Shown here: in pieces, positions 8,770-17,705 of the stretch
Position numbering within the stretch: position 1 is the first letter of the stretch
Layout: the number at the start of each line of letters is the position of its first letter
Notes under the pieces: generated by a model
Told to the model about the DNA's origin: nothing
What the model saw: the letters and a program-made list of their open reading frames with translations, nothing else
Databases searched by the model: none
Translations under genes and position numbers: made by a program
Assembly: GCA_944392985.1 (NCBI GenBank)
Contig: CALXYL010000005.1
Location: 1 to 64,000 of the forward strand
Source: an uncultured Spirochaetaceae bacterium
Lineage (GTDB): Bacteria > Spirochaetota > Spirochaetia > Sphaerochaetales > Sphaerochaetaceae
DNA length: 64,000 nt
Direction of reading: 5' to 3'

Positions 8770-8862
8770 ATGACAGATAGGATGGAACATCTTTCGATAT
8801 CTTCATGCTCACCCTCGTATTGTTTCTGTATGGATGCCGGCTCTGTCCGGCTTTTTTATTAA
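8770..8862 (+). CDS. pyrL-like leader peptide of the pyr operon
   Basis: A 30-codon reading frame opens with ATG 8770 behind a perfect GGAGG (8758-8762, seven-base spacing). It runs through a pyrimidine-rich stretch, then the terminator hairpin, and stops at 8860-8862, three bases after the T-run and nine before pyrB. The peptide starts MTDRMEHLSIS and ends SVRLFY. This is the same geometry as the E. coli pyrBI leader, where a ribosome translating PyrL close behind a paused polymerase prevents terminator formation when UTP is low. The function here is inference from layout. Confidence 0.65.
   Translation: MTDRMEHLSISSCSPSYCFCMDAGSVRLFY
8836..8857 (+). terminator. attenuator ahead of pyrB
   Basis: GCCGG (8836-8840), loop CTCTGT, CCGGC (8847-8851), then six T (8852-8857). 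The stem is only 5 bp but GC-pure and is followed directly by the T-run. It lies between the promoter and the pyrB ribosome binding site, inside the leader peptide frame, as expected for an attenuator. Confidence 0.65.
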
Positions 8863-8871
8863 GGAGAGGCT

Positions 8872-10464
8872 ATGTCAAATGCATTCGCAGCAAGATCGCT
8901 CAATGTGATAGACGATCTATCGATCAATGAACGCCGCTATTTCTTCTCAAAGGTGAAGGAGCTGAAGGACGGTATCCTTTCAGGTGATGAGAAGGTGATG
9001 GACAGCTTCCGCATCAATGATCCTGATTTCGGTATCTATGAGGTATTCCTTGAGGACAGTACCAGAACGAAGGAATCATTCAGGAACGCAGCCGCATTCC
9101 ATCATGTCAAGGTTTCTGAGCTGATCTCATCCTCATCATCAATCAACAAGGGTGAGAGCTATGCCGATACATTCAACATGCTTTCCGGCTACCACAATTC
9201 CATCTTCATCGTCAGGAGCAAGGTTGAGGGGCTGACGAAGTGGCTTTCCGAGGAATGCAGCGATTACGCCGAACGCAACCATCTTCCGTACAGACCGGCT
9301 TTCATCAATGCCGGCGACGGCAAGCACGAGCATCCGACGCAGGAGCTATTGGATGAGTTCACATTCCTTGAGGATCTCGGCATGAGCTTCGATTCGATAC
9401 ACGTGGCGCTTGTCGGCGATCTCTATCATGGGCGCACTGTGCACTCAAAGGCAGATGGCCTCAGAATCTTCGACCACGTGAAGGTCGATCTTATCGCTCC
9501 CGATGAGCTGATGATGCCCGAATCATATATCGAGAAGATGAAGGAGAACGGCTTCGAGGTTTCCGTGTTCTCGTCTATCGAGGCGTATCTCAAGGCAGGA
9601 AGGCCCGCGAAGCTCTGGTACTTCACAAGGCCGCAGCTTGAGAGGATGGGCGAGAGGATACTGCAGAAGCAGGATATACTCCGCGAGGCGATTACATTCC
9701 GCAGGGACTTCCTTCCGATGCTTGCGGAGAACACGAAATTCTATCATCCGCTTCCGCGCCATAAGGAGCATCCGACTATCCCTACGTGGCTTGACAAGAC
9801 ACCTCTCAATGGCTGGGAGAGACAGGCGATCAATGGCATGTACTGCCGCATCGTGCTGCTGTCGCTGATCGGTGGCAGGATCGGGGAGGATTATATTCCT
9901 GTTCCTGGTGAGCATGACACCGACAGAAGGACTGAGGAGTACATCATCCAGGTGGAGCCGTCGAAGGACAGGAAGGACAAGAACTACTCAGAGGGTGTGC
10001 GCCCGATCACTGATGGTATCGTGATCGACCATATCTGCAAGGGCGATGAGCCGGGCGTGATCAGAAGCCATATGAGGCTCATCTCATCTGTTCTCGGGCT
10101 CGATGATGGAAAAGGCGGGGAATGGGTTTCCCGTGGAAGCGATGGGCAGTACAAGGGAATCATCTTCCGCCCCGGTGCAGGACCGCTGGAAAGAAAGGAT
10201 CTCAAGCGCCTTGCGGCTGTTGCTCCGCACTGCACTCTGAACATCATCAGGGATGGCCGTGTCGCCGAGAAGTACAGGACGCACATGCCGCCGCGCATCT
10301 ACAACTTCGATGATCTCTGCTGCCAGAATGATGCCTGTGTTTCCAATCCGGTCAACGGTGAAGGTGTTCCTGCTTCGTTCTACCGCACTCCCGATGGCCA
10401 TTTCGCCTGTGCATATTGCGGCCGTTTCCATAACTTCAAGGAAATATGGAAAAAACGCCCATAA
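8872..10464 (+). CDS. pyrB: aspartate carbamoyltransferase, catalytic-regulatory (PyrB-PyrI) fusion
   Basis: At 530 residues this fuses both chains of ATCase. The catalytic part has the carbamoyl-phosphate motif DSTRTKES near residue 62, GDGKHEHPTQ near 145 and FYHPLPRHK near 300. The C-terminal third is PyrI-like and ends in a four-cysteine zinc site (CQNDAC near 483 and CAYC near 513). The enzyme makes carbamoyl aspartate, the first committed step of UMP synthesis; the fused regulatory domain predicts nucleotide feedback control. AGGAGAGG precedes ATG 8872. It is the first structural gene of the operon. Confidence 0.95.
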   Translation: MSNAFAARSLNVIDDLSINERRYFFSKVKELKDGILSGDEKVMDSFRINDPDFGIYEVFLEDSTRTKESFRNAAAFHHVKVSELISSSSSINKGESYADTFNMLSGYHNSIFIVRSKVEGLTKWLSEECSDYAERNHLPYRPAFINAGDGKHEHPTQELLDEFTFLEDLGMSFDSIHVALVGDLYHGRTVHSKADGLRIFDHVKVDLIAPDELMMPESYIEKMKENGFEVSVFSSIEAYLKAGRPAKLWYFTRPQLERMGERILQKQDILREAITFRRDFLPMLAENTKFYHPLPRHKEHPTIPTWLDKTPLNGWERQAINGMYCRIVLLSLIGGRIGEDYIPVPGEHDTDRRTEEYIIQVEPSKDRKDKNYSEGVRPITDGIVIDHICKGDEPGVIRSHMRLISSVLGLDDGKGGEWVSRGSDGQYKGIIFRPGAGPLERKDLKRLAAVAPHCTLNIIRDGRVAEKYRTHMPPRIYNFDDLCCQNDACVSNPVNGEGVPASFYRTPDGHFACAYCGRFHNFKEIWKKRP

Positions 10465-10485
10465 ATGATAGAATTGGAGGAAGAT

Positions 10486-11184
10486 ATGAAAAGACTTGAA
10501 GAAATAACCGAATACTATGGGCCGATCCTGGCCAAGGGGGCGTTCGAGCTCGGAGCGATCAAGCTCTCTCCATCCGCGCCTTTCACGTGGGCATCTGGAT
10601 ACAGGATGCCGATCTACAACGACAACAGGATGTTCCTCTCCTCCCCGAAGTACAGGGCTCTCATCCGCGACGCATTCGCTGATATGCTTGCTGCTACGGG
10701 AGAGAAGTGCGACAACATTGCCGGTACTGCGACTGCGGGCATCCCCCACGCGACAAGCCTTGCAGATATGCTCTATAAGCCGCTTTCCTATGTGCGTTCC
10801 TCATCAAAGGATCATGGACTTGGCCATCAGATCGAGGGAATCGGCAAGGATGGGTATGGTTCGCAGAAGGTTGTCCTGATCGAGGACCTCATCTCAACTG
10901 GTTCCTCCTCCCTCAAGGCTGTTGAAGCCATCAGGGAATCCGGTGGTGACTGCTCCCTCTGCCTTGCGATATTCACATATGGCCTTCAGGCGGCTTCAGA
11001 TGCATTCGCGGCGCTCACTCCAGCGTGTGTATACCACACGATACTCTCATACGACACGATGATCCATACAGCATGTGAGACCGGGTATATCTCATCTGAT
11101 GAGGCTGATGTGCTCCATGAGTGGAGGGAGGATCCGTTTGCATGGGGAGAGAAGAGAGGCTGGCCAAGGGAGGTGAAGGCATGA
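10486..11184 (+). CDS. pyrE: orotate phosphoribosyltransferase
   Basis: This 232-residue enzyme has the PRPP-binding signature VVLIEDLISTGSSSLKAV near residue 125 and the early substrate region SGYRMPIYNDNR. It converts orotate and PRPP to OMP. ATG 10486 has GGAGG five bases upstream; the ATG at 10465, directly after the pyrB stop, lacks a site and would add seven residues. It overlaps pyrF through ATGA. Confidence 0.93.
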   Translation: MKRLEEITEYYGPILAKGAFELGAIKLSPSAPFTWASGYRMPIYNDNRMFLSSPKYRALIRDAFADMLAATGEKCDNIAGTATAGIPHATSLADMLYKPLSYVRSSSKDHGLGHQIEGIGKDGYGSQKVVLIEDLISTGSSSLKAVEAIRESGGDCSLCLAIFTYGLQAASDAFAALTPACVYHTILSYDTMIHTACETGYISSDEADVLHEWREDPFAWGEKRGWPREVKA

Positions 11185-12065
11185 GCTATATCGACACGCT
11201 CCGCAAAAGCGCTGAGGAAGCAGGGAATGTCGTATGCATGGGGCTTGATCCTGTCATTTCCGTGCTTCCTGCATCTGAAGAGCCCATACGCGAGAGGCTT
11301 TCAGGGTACTTTGCCACGATCTTTCGCCGCATGAGGCTTGAAGGGGTGTCCCCAGCGGCATTCAAGCCGAATCTCGGATACTATTCCTCCCTCGACAACC
11401 CGCGCGAGGAGGATTTCCAGGGTTCCCTTGCTCTTGTGGATATCCTGGATCTCATTGAGAACTTCTTCCCCGGTGTACCTGTCATTCTGGACAGCAAGCG
11501 CGGGGATATTGCGCGTTCAAGCGGCAATTACGCCAAGGAGGCTTTCGATTGCTGGAAAGCCGATGCAGTTACTGTCTCTCCATATATGGGAACTGATTCC
11601 GTCCTGCCTTTTGCATATGAAGGCAAGGGCGTATATGTCCTGAACAGGACGTCCAATCCCGGAGCGGTCGATCTTCAGAATATGCTGACTGTCGATTCTG
11701 TGGATGAGAAGGAGCTCTATCCGATGTATATCGCTGTTGCGCATCGCATTGCATACTGGGCTTCCGAGCATCCCGGCATCGGCGCTGTCGTAGGAGCGAC
11801 AAGCATGAAGGAGCTTGGGGAGATCGCGGCATACTATGCTGGAAGGGATATCCCGATGCTCATCCCCGGAGTCGGTTCGCAGGGTGGAAGCGCTTCCGAT
11901 GTCATTGATGCTCTTGGAAAGGCTGGTTATCCGCTTTCGCTTGCACGTATCAATTCCTCCTCTGGCCTTACCCATCCATGGAAGAAAGGGGAGGCCCCGG
12001 ATGACTGGCTTGACCAGGTGATGGCTGCCATCCACGCGCTCTTTGAGGAGGCTTCTCTCAGATGA
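11181..12065 (+). CDS. pyrF: orotidine 5'-phosphate decarboxylase, type 2
   Basis: The 294-residue length and the motifs FKPNLGYY near 70 and VILDSKRGDIARSSGNYA near 105 place this in the longer (type 2) OMP decarboxylase group. The Lys and Asp of DSKRGD are catalytic. It makes UMP from OMP. The start lies in an ATGA overlap with pyrE, and the end overlaps pyrD the same way, so the operon is translationally coupled throughout. Confidence 0.94.
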   Translation: MSYIDTLRKSAEEAGNVVCMGLDPVISVLPASEEPIRERLSGYFATIFRRMRLEGVSPAAFKPNLGYYSSLDNPREEDFQGSLALVDILDLIENFFPGVPVILDSKRGDIARSSGNYAKEAFDCWKADAVTVSPYMGTDSVLPFAYEGKGVYVLNRTSNPGAVDLQNMLTVDSVDEKELYPMYIAVAHRIAYWASEHPGIGAVVGATSMKELGEIAAYYAGRDIPMLIPGVGSQGGSASDVIDALGKAGYPLSLARINSSSGLTHPWKKGEAPDDWLDQVMAAIHALFEEASLR

Positions 12066-13729
12066 AGATTGATGATCTCAGGGGCAACCATCTCAGGAAG
12101 AAGGCAATCCTTGCTACCGTATCGGGCGTTGCTTCAACGAAGAAGGAGCTGATAGAGCTCTTCGACAGGAAGATACCGAGCATCGATATCATCACGACAA
12201 AGAGCTTCCAGGTCCAGCCGAACCATGGGAACAGGGAGCCGATCGTATGCTCTCCTTCCCCCGGGGACTTCGGCAATTCCGTAGGGCTGAGGAATCCTGG
12301 CATGGATGTCATTATCCCGGAGATCAAGGCGATAAGGGAGAAGGGGATGAGAGCACTGCTCAATATATCCCTCTCCGCTTCGAGCCCGGAGGATTTCATC
12401 ACGCTCATCAAAGCATCCGATCCGTACGCGGATCTCCTTGAGCTGAATTTCTCCTGTCCTCATGCTGCCGCGGGGTATGGAGCATCGATCGGAAGCGATA
12501 AGGGTATCGCATCGTCATATGTGAAGGCCATCAATGAGGCATATCCTGAAAGGAAGGCTCCTCTGATCATAAAGCTGACGCCGAATGTCGAGGACATAGG
12601 TGCGATCGCGAAGGCTGTGATAGATGCCGGTGCCGATGGCATCGCGGCAATCAACACCGTGGGGCCGAAGCAGTACATCGAGCCTCATGCGGGTAAGCCT
12701 ATACTGAACAACAAGCTGGGCGGCAAGGGAGGAGCATCCGGTGAGTGGGTCAACAGTACCGCTCTTGAAGCCATACGCTCAATCCGCGCTGCCATAGGGG
12801 ATGAGCCGATCATCCTTGGAATGGGTGGAGTAACCCGTCCCGGTGATGTCCTTGCGATGCTTGAGGCGGGAGCTGACAGCGTTGGGATAGGCTCTGCACT
12901 CTCACGTGTCATGCCCACTGAATGGGAGGATTACCTCCATGCCATGAAGACCGGAGGGGATGCGGAGCGCTATCTCTCGAAGGAGAATGCGCTTGTCTAT
13001 ACGCCGCATACGGTTGTAAGCAAGGAGATGCATGGCTCTGATGTGATGATCCTCACCCTTTCAGGGAAGATGGACTGCCAGCCGGGCGAATTCGTGTTCC
13101 TGTGGCTTCCTGAGGTGGGGGAGAAGCCTTTCTCCGTCGCTGTCAATGATCCTCTGACATTCCTCATCAAGAAGCGCGGTCCTTTCACCGAGGCTATCTT
13201 CGGTATCAAGGAGGGAGATACGGTCTACACAAGGGGACTCTATGGGCGTCCGATGGTCTACACGCCTTCACAGTCAGCCTTGCTGATAGGCGGGGGAACC
13301 GGAGCTGCAGTCCTTCCTCTCATTGCTGACCGTCTGAAGAAGGATGGCACAAGGATGGATATCCGTGTGGGAGTCGTGGAAAGAAGCGATGGAAAGGATC
13401 CTCTGCAGGAAGTGCTTGAGGGCTATGGAAGCTATCTTTCCGTGGCTGATGACGGAAAGCCTGGCAGGGTTCTCGATACGATAGTGAAGGAGGATATCGA
13501 GGATGATACCTCCGCTTATATCGTCGGGCCAGGAAGGATGATGGAGAAGGCCGCAGAGCTTCTTGAATCGCTTGGAATGGATGATGACCGTATCTATCTC
13601 TCGATGGAGAAGAATACGATGTGCGGCATCGGAATGTGCGGGGAGTGTGTCTGCGGCGGTCATCTGCCTTGCAAGGAAGGGACATTCTTCACATGGAAGG
13701 TGCTCAAGGAGAACGGTGTCCAGCTATGA
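12062..13729 (+). CDS. pyrD: dihydroorotate dehydrogenase fused to its electron-transfer subunit (PyrD-PyrK)
   Basis: The 555-residue protein joins two proteins usually separate. Residues 1 to about 300 form the FMN barrel of class 1B dihydroorotate dehydrogenase; NFSCPH near 135 holds the expected catalytic Cys, and GMGGVTRPGD the phosphate site. Residues about 310 to 555 resemble PyrK, with a flavin/NAD module (LIGGGTGAAVLPL near 405) and a [2Fe-2S] site MCGIGMCGECVCGG plus a later LPCKEG. The fusion would pass electrons from dihydroorotate to NAD+ within one chain. ATG 12062 overlaps pyrF; the end overlaps pyrC. Confidence 0.93.
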   Translation: MKIDDLRGNHLRKKAILATVSGVASTKKELIELFDRKIPSIDIITTKSFQVQPNHGNREPIVCSPSPGDFGNSVGLRNPGMDVIIPEIKAIREKGMRALLNISLSASSPEDFITLIKASDPYADLLELNFSCPHAAAGYGASIGSDKGIASSYVKAINEAYPERKAPLIIKLTPNVEDIGAIAKAVIDAGADGIAAINTVGPKQYIEPHAGKPILNNKLGGKGGASGEWVNSTALEAIRSIRAAIGDEPIILGMGGVTRPGDVLAMLEAGADSVGIGSALSRVMPTEWEDYLHAMKTGGDAERYLSKENALVYTPHTVVSKEMHGSDVMILTLSGKMDCQPGEFVFLWLPEVGEKPFSVAVNDPLTFLIKKRGPFTEAIFGIKEGDTVYTRGLYGRPMVYTPSQSALLIGGGTGAAVLPLIADRLKKDGTRMDIRVGVVERSDGKDPLQEVLEGYGSYLSVADDGKPGRVLDTIVKEDIEDDTSAYIVGPGRMMEKAAELLESLGMDDDRIYLSMEKNTMCGIGMCGECVCGGHLPCKEGTFFTWKVLKENGVQL

Positions 13730-14775
13730 TCGATCCCCATGTGCATCTCCGTGACTGGGAACAGAGCGGGAAGGAGACGATACTGCATGGCATGAGCGTT
13801 GCCTCACGCCTTGGTTTCACCCATCTGTTTGATATGCCGAACACAGCGCCTCCCTGCACTGACAGGGATACGATCCTTTCCCGCCTTGCCGATGGAGGGA
13901 AGGCGGCTGAAGAGACAGGTGTTTCGTATCATCTATACGCCGGGCTTACTGCAGATAAATCCCAGATAGAGGAGATGGCGGCGCTCCATGGTGAGCTATT
14001 CCCTCTGGTTGTCGGTCTGAAGATGTTCGCCGGGCAGTCAACGGGGAATATGGGGATCATTGGGAAGGAAAGGCAGCGTTCTGTCTTTGAGACCCTTGCT
14101 TCCTGCTCCTATTCCGGCGTGCTTGCGGTGCATGCGGAGAAGGAGGAGCTGATGAGGCCCGATCTCTTCGTGAAAGGAAAGTGGGAGACCCACTCGGAGG
14201 CGCGTCCTTCTGCAGCGGAGACGGAAAGCGTACGTGATCTCATCGATGCGGCTGTGGAAACAGGATTCCGCGGTACGCTGCACATATGCCATGTCTCCGC
14301 GTCCTCGACGATAGAGCTTGTCAGGAAGCGCCGGGAAGATGTGTCTTTCAGGATAACGATGGGAGCGACACCGCATCACGCGCTTCTTTCCGTGAAGGAC
14401 AGCAGAGACCATAGCCGCCTGCTGAAGATGAATCCGCCCCTCAGGAGCGATGCGGACAGGGATGCCGTATTCAATGCGCTTCTTGATGGGACGATCGATT
14501 GGGCTGAGTCAGACCATGCTCCGCATGCTATCAGCGACAAGGAGAACGGGGCATCGGGGATTCCAGGACTCCCCGGCATGCTTCTCCTGCTTTCCTCCCT
14601 TCGACGCGCGGGTGCTTCGGAAGCGCATCTCAAAGCTCTTTTCGGAGGGAATGCTGCCGAGGCTTTTGGTCTGGAGTATGATGACGGCTGCCTTCCGTCA
14701 GATCCGTACTGCCTTTATGAGCGTGAAGCGGGGGAGTATCCATGGAATCCGTTCTGTTCAGGGGAGGGAAGATGA
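13726..14775 (+). CDS. pyrC: dihydroorotase
   Basis: This 349-residue amidohydrolase starts right at its metal motif (DPHVHLRDW), which is why ATG 13726 was chosen. GLKMFAG near 95 carries the Lys expected to be carboxylated, and LAVHAE, HICHVSA and ESDHAPH supply further metal ligands and the catalytic Asp. It cyclises carbamoyl aspartate to dihydroorotate. It shares ATGA overlaps with pyrD and with the small exported protein that follows. Confidence 0.94.
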   Translation: MIDPHVHLRDWEQSGKETILHGMSVASRLGFTHLFDMPNTAPPCTDRDTILSRLADGGKAAEETGVSYHLYAGLTADKSQIEEMAALHGELFPLVVGLKMFAGQSTGNMGIIGKERQRSVFETLASCSYSGVLAVHAEKEELMRPDLFVKGKWETHSEARPSAAETESVRDLIDAAVETGFRGTLHICHVSASSTIELVRKRREDVSFRITMGATPHHALLSVKDSRDHSRLLKMNPPLRSDADRDAVFNALLDGTIDWAESDHAPHAISDKENGASGIPGLPGMLLLLSSLRRAGASEAHLKALFGGNAAEAFGLEYDDGCLPSDPYCLYEREAGEYPWNPFCSGEGR

Positions 14776-15212
14776 AACGCATAGCTATTGCAGTCCTTCT
14801 CATTGCGGCGGCCATTATGCCTGCCGCTGCGAATACCATTGAGATCAGCGATGCAGAGGGAGGACTTTGGGTCGTATGCATCTCCGATCAGGAAATCGCT
14901 GTTCCGGATGCTGGGGATATCGTGGAAGCGGGATCAGGTATTCCTGCTGAGCTGACCATCACGGAGCGGGGTTCATTCGAGGAAGGTCTTGAGTATCTCA
15001 GCTCCTCACTCGCTGCAAGGATCCTTGCTCTTCTGCAGCTTGCCGGTCCGGAGAGTACGATGGGCTCGTATATGTATGAAGGCGAGGAAGGCCGTTATGC
15101 CATGCTGACCCTTGCTTCCCCGGACAGCAGAGCCAATGCCGAGGCTGCTGTTGCCTTCTTCCTCGGGCATCTGGATTATGATAGCTCTGTGATGAGCTTC
15201 TCTGATATGTAA
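14772..15212 (+). CDS. small exported protein of unknown function
   Basis: The 146-residue product begins KRIAIAVLLIAAAIMP, a standard signal peptide probably cleaved after AAA near residue 20. The mature part is acidic and has no cysteine pair, repeat or motif that I recognise. It starts within an ATGA overlap with pyrC, so it is made with the pyrimidine enzymes, although an exported protein has no evident place in that pathway. The link may be fortuitous. Confidence 0.75.
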   Translation: MKRIAIAVLLIAAAIMPAAANTIEISDAEGGLWVVCISDQEIAVPDAGDIVEAGSGIPAELTITERGSFEEGLEYLSSSLAARILALLQLAGPESTMGSYMYEGEEGRYAMLTLASPDSRANAEAAVAFFLGHLDYDSSVMSFSDM

Positions 15213-15248
15213 CTCCATTTACATCCTCTTTTCCTCCTCCTTCCGTTG

Positions 15249-15257
15249 TGATACTAT
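15249..15257 (+). promoter_or_regulatory. extended -10 promoter of corA
   Basis: TGATACTAT is TG-N-TACTAT, an extended -10. A start near 15264 puts the leader ribosome binding site at the 5' end of the RNA. No good -35 is visible. Confidence 0.5.
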
Positions 15258-15276
15258 CGCCGAAGGAGGAATCGCT

Positions 15277-15357
15277 ATGGATGAAGGCGGCAGTATAAAA
15301 CCCTTGCCTGTATGTACCGAAGCGGAGTATGCGGCCTTTCCTCCTCATTCCATCTGA
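15277..15357 (+). CDS. 26-residue leader peptide upstream of corA
   Basis: ATG 15277 follows AAGGAGG (15263-15269) at seven bases, one of the best ribosome binding sites in the window. The frame ends at 15355-15357, 33 bases before corA. The peptide begins MDEGGSIKPLP and ends FPPHSI, with four prolines. Its last codons overlap GGCCTTTCC (15333-15341), which can pair with GGAAGGCC (15369-15376), and CTCCT (15341-15345), which can pair with the corA AGGAG (15380-15384). Translation of the peptide could therefore decide access to corA. Short leader frames regulate corA and mgtA in enteric bacteria; homology is not claimed. Confidence 0.5.
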   Translation: MDEGGSIKPLPVCTEAEYAAFPPHSI

Positions 15358-15390
15358 GAACGCGGATCGGAAGGCCCTTAGGAGAGCCGG

Positions 15391-16428
15391 ATGATTGCGA
15401 AAAGAACAGATTTAACACCTAATCAGAAATATACCTGGATTGATGTCAGGGAGATCGACAAGGATGATATCTCGATCCTTACCGATGAATACCTTGTCTC
15501 GTCGGAGCTTCTTGCGGATATCATGGATGCCGATGAGCAGAGCCGTATAGAGAAGGAGGATGACTATACTGTCATCATATGCCGTCTCCCTTCCGCGGAG
15601 GAGGATGAGGATAAACCTCTGGAGCGTACGACGATACCGCTTGGAATGCTTCTGTATCCTGACAAGATCATAACGATATGCCGCGGGGACAGCGTCGTCA
15701 TCGATGATTTCGCCCGCCATCGCTTCCGCCAGTGCCCTGTGGAGACGAAGGAGGGATTCGTTGTTTCCATCCTTGGCCGCGCGGCGCTTGTCTACATCCG
15801 CTTCCTTAAGTACATCAACAGGCAGAAGGACCTTGTCGAGGAGCAGCTGCATCAATCCATCATGAACTATGAGCTTATACAGTTGCTGCAGATCCAGAAG
15901 TCCCTTGTATACCTTACAACAGGTCTGACAGATAATGAGGTTCTCCTTGAAAAGCTGCAGAAAACGCCGTATTTCCATCTCTCAACAGAGGAGGAGGTTG
16001 AGTTCCTGGAGGACAGCATCACCGATAACAAGCAGGCTATCGCTATGGCCGATATCTATTCCGATATCCTTACCGGCACGATGGATGCCTTCGCGTCTGT
16101 CATCGGCAATAATATGAACCTCATCATGAAGCGCCTTACCATAATCTCCCTTTCCCTGATGTTCCCGACATTCATCACGGGATTCTTCGGCATGAATGTC
16201 ATGATACCGGGCACGGATGGCAAATGGGCATGGCTCTTCCTGCTTGGACTGTGTCTCATCGCTGCGGTGATCGGTACGTTCATCATCTCAGACAGGCGGA
16301 ATAAATCCATAGTCTCTGCAGGTCTCAAGGAAAACCGCCTCGGGAAGAGGCGGCGCAGGAAGGATCAGTCGCCATCGGAGATCAAATACCTCAGGCGCAA
16401 GAAGCATACGCTTGAAAGCGATGACTGA
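15391..16428 (+). CDS. corA: CorA family Mg2+/Co2+ transporter
   Basis: This 345-residue protein has the CorA plan: a cytoplasmic alpha/beta and helical domain, then two transmembrane helices at about 250-270 and 285-305, with the selectivity motif GMN in FFGMNVM between them. CorA forms a pentameric inner-membrane Mg2+ channel. The C-terminal tail is very basic. AGGAG lies seven bases before ATG 15391. It converges with rlmI, leaving two bases between the genes. Confidence 0.93.
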   Translation: MIAKRTDLTPNQKYTWIDVREIDKDDISILTDEYLVSSELLADIMDADEQSRIEKEDDYTVIICRLPSAEEDEDKPLERTTIPLGMLLYPDKIITICRGDSVVIDDFARHRFRQCPVETKEGFVVSILGRAALVYIRFLKYINRQKDLVEEQLHQSIMNYELIQLLQIQKSLVYLTTGLTDNEVLLEKLQKTPYFHLSTEEEVEFLEDSITDNKQAIAMADIYSDILTGTMDAFASVIGNNMNLIMKRLTIISLSLMFPTFITGFFGMNVMIPGTDGKWAWLFLLGLCLIAAVIGTFIISDRRNKSIVSAGLKENRLGKRRRRKDQSPSEIKYLRRKKHTLESDD

Positions 16429-16430
16429 GC

Positions 16431-17654
16431 TCAGCGCATGACCCTTATGATGAATCCCTTGAGATATTCGCTCTCGGGGAATGAGAGTCTTATCGGGTGG
16501 TCAGGTCCTGCGGAGAGTGTTTCCAGTATCTGCACGTCGCAATGCGCGTCCGAAGCTGCCCATCCGAGCATCATGCGGAAATCCTCCCGGCTCATTGCAC
16601 CGGAGCATGAGAATGTCGCTATGATCCCATTGTCCGGCGCTTTCGTCATGGCAACCCGGTTGAGATCCTTGTAGGCTTTCATTGCGCTCTCAAGCGTCCC
16701 TTTCGTCCTTGCCAGCTTCGGGGGATCGAGGATCATCAGCCCATATTTTCCCTCGGGAGCGTTCCTGATCCAGTCAAATGCATTTGCCTGCTCCGTTGAT
16801 ACCTTCTCCCTTGAGAACAGAGGAATCGATCCTTTCTCCTCGTTGAGATGAACCTGGTAGAGCAGATGGCGGAGCGCTGCTTCCGAGGAATCGACAGCAT
16901 CTACTGATAGCGCACCTGCCTTGAGCGCATGGAGCGTGAATCCTCCCGTGTATGAGAAGAGATCGAGTACGGCCTTGCCTGCTGCGTACCGCTCTATTGC
17001 GCTCCTGTTCACCCTCTGATCGCAGTAGAAGCCCGATTTCTGCCCACGTCCTGGTACTGCCTCGAACCAGATCCCGCGTTCAATGAAGCGAGCGTTCATC
17101 CTGTCCAGTCCTTCCGTGGTCTCCTTGCCGCCGATATAGCGCACGATCCTTTCGGGAATGGCCTCAAGGGATGAGAACTGCCTGTCGGTGACAGCTTCGA
17201 TGATCGAAGGGTGGAAAAGGGTATCGATCTCAGAAGCGATGACGCTCAGGAAGCGGTCGGCGAAGCGGGAGGAGATGATGATCCTGACCTCCGTTCCATA
17301 TGCATCCGCGGCTACGCCTGGAAGGAAGTCAGCCTCCCCATGGATCAGGCGGAAAGCGGTGGTATCAGGGAGCGAGAAGAATTCCATGCGCCTCCTGATG
17401 GATGAGTGCACCAGCTTCCTGATGAACATTTCCCCCATTTCATCTGACTTCTCCCATGACATGAGGCGCAGCGGTATATGGCTTTTCACGTCATACCAGC
17501 CATAGGCTATGAAGCTCCCATCTGCGGAGACTGCCTCTGCCCAGCCGTTGCCTCCTTCCTCTCCTTCGATGCGCTCTATGGCACCGGAGAATACCCATGG
17601 ATGGCGGCGGCGGGGTGCCTTGTCCTTTCCTTCTTTCAGCGTGATTCGAAACAT
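16431..17654 (-). CDS. rlmI: 23S rRNA (cytosine-C5) methyltransferase, RlmI-like
   Basis: At 407 residues this matches RlmI/YccW. An N-terminal PUA domain (RRRHPWVFSGAI) is followed by the SAM-binding VLDLFSYTGGFTLHALKAGA near 230, MILDPPKLA near 300, and the catalytic-cysteine segment FSCSGAMSREDF near 350. It should methylate C5 of a cytosine (C1962 in E. coli) in 23S rRNA. The start at 17654 puts the PUA motif at residues 15-25. It diverges from gph. Confidence 0.9.
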   Translation of the reverse strand: MFRITLKEGKDKAPRRRHPWVFSGAIERIEGEEGGNGWAEAVSADGSFIAYGWYDVKSHIPLRLMSWEKSDEMGEMFIRKLVHSSIRRRMEFFSLPDTTAFRLIHGEADFLPGVAADAYGTEVRIIISSRFADRFLSVIASEIDTLFHPSIIEAVTDRQFSSLEAIPERIVRYIGGKETTEGLDRMNARFIERGIWFEAVPGRGQKSGFYCDQRVNRSAIERYAAGKAVLDLFSYTGGFTLHALKAGALSVDAVDSSEAALRHLLYQVHLNEEKGSIPLFSREKVSTEQANAFDWIRNAPEGKYGLMILDPPKLARTKGTLESAMKAYKDLNRVAMTKAPDNGIIATFSCSGAMSREDFRMMLGWAASDAHCDVQILETLSAGPDHPIRLSFPESEYLKGFIIRVMR

Positions 17655-17705
17655 AGCCGCATCGTACAGCCTAGCCTGTCTATGTGCAAGAAGCCTCAGG
17701 AAGGG

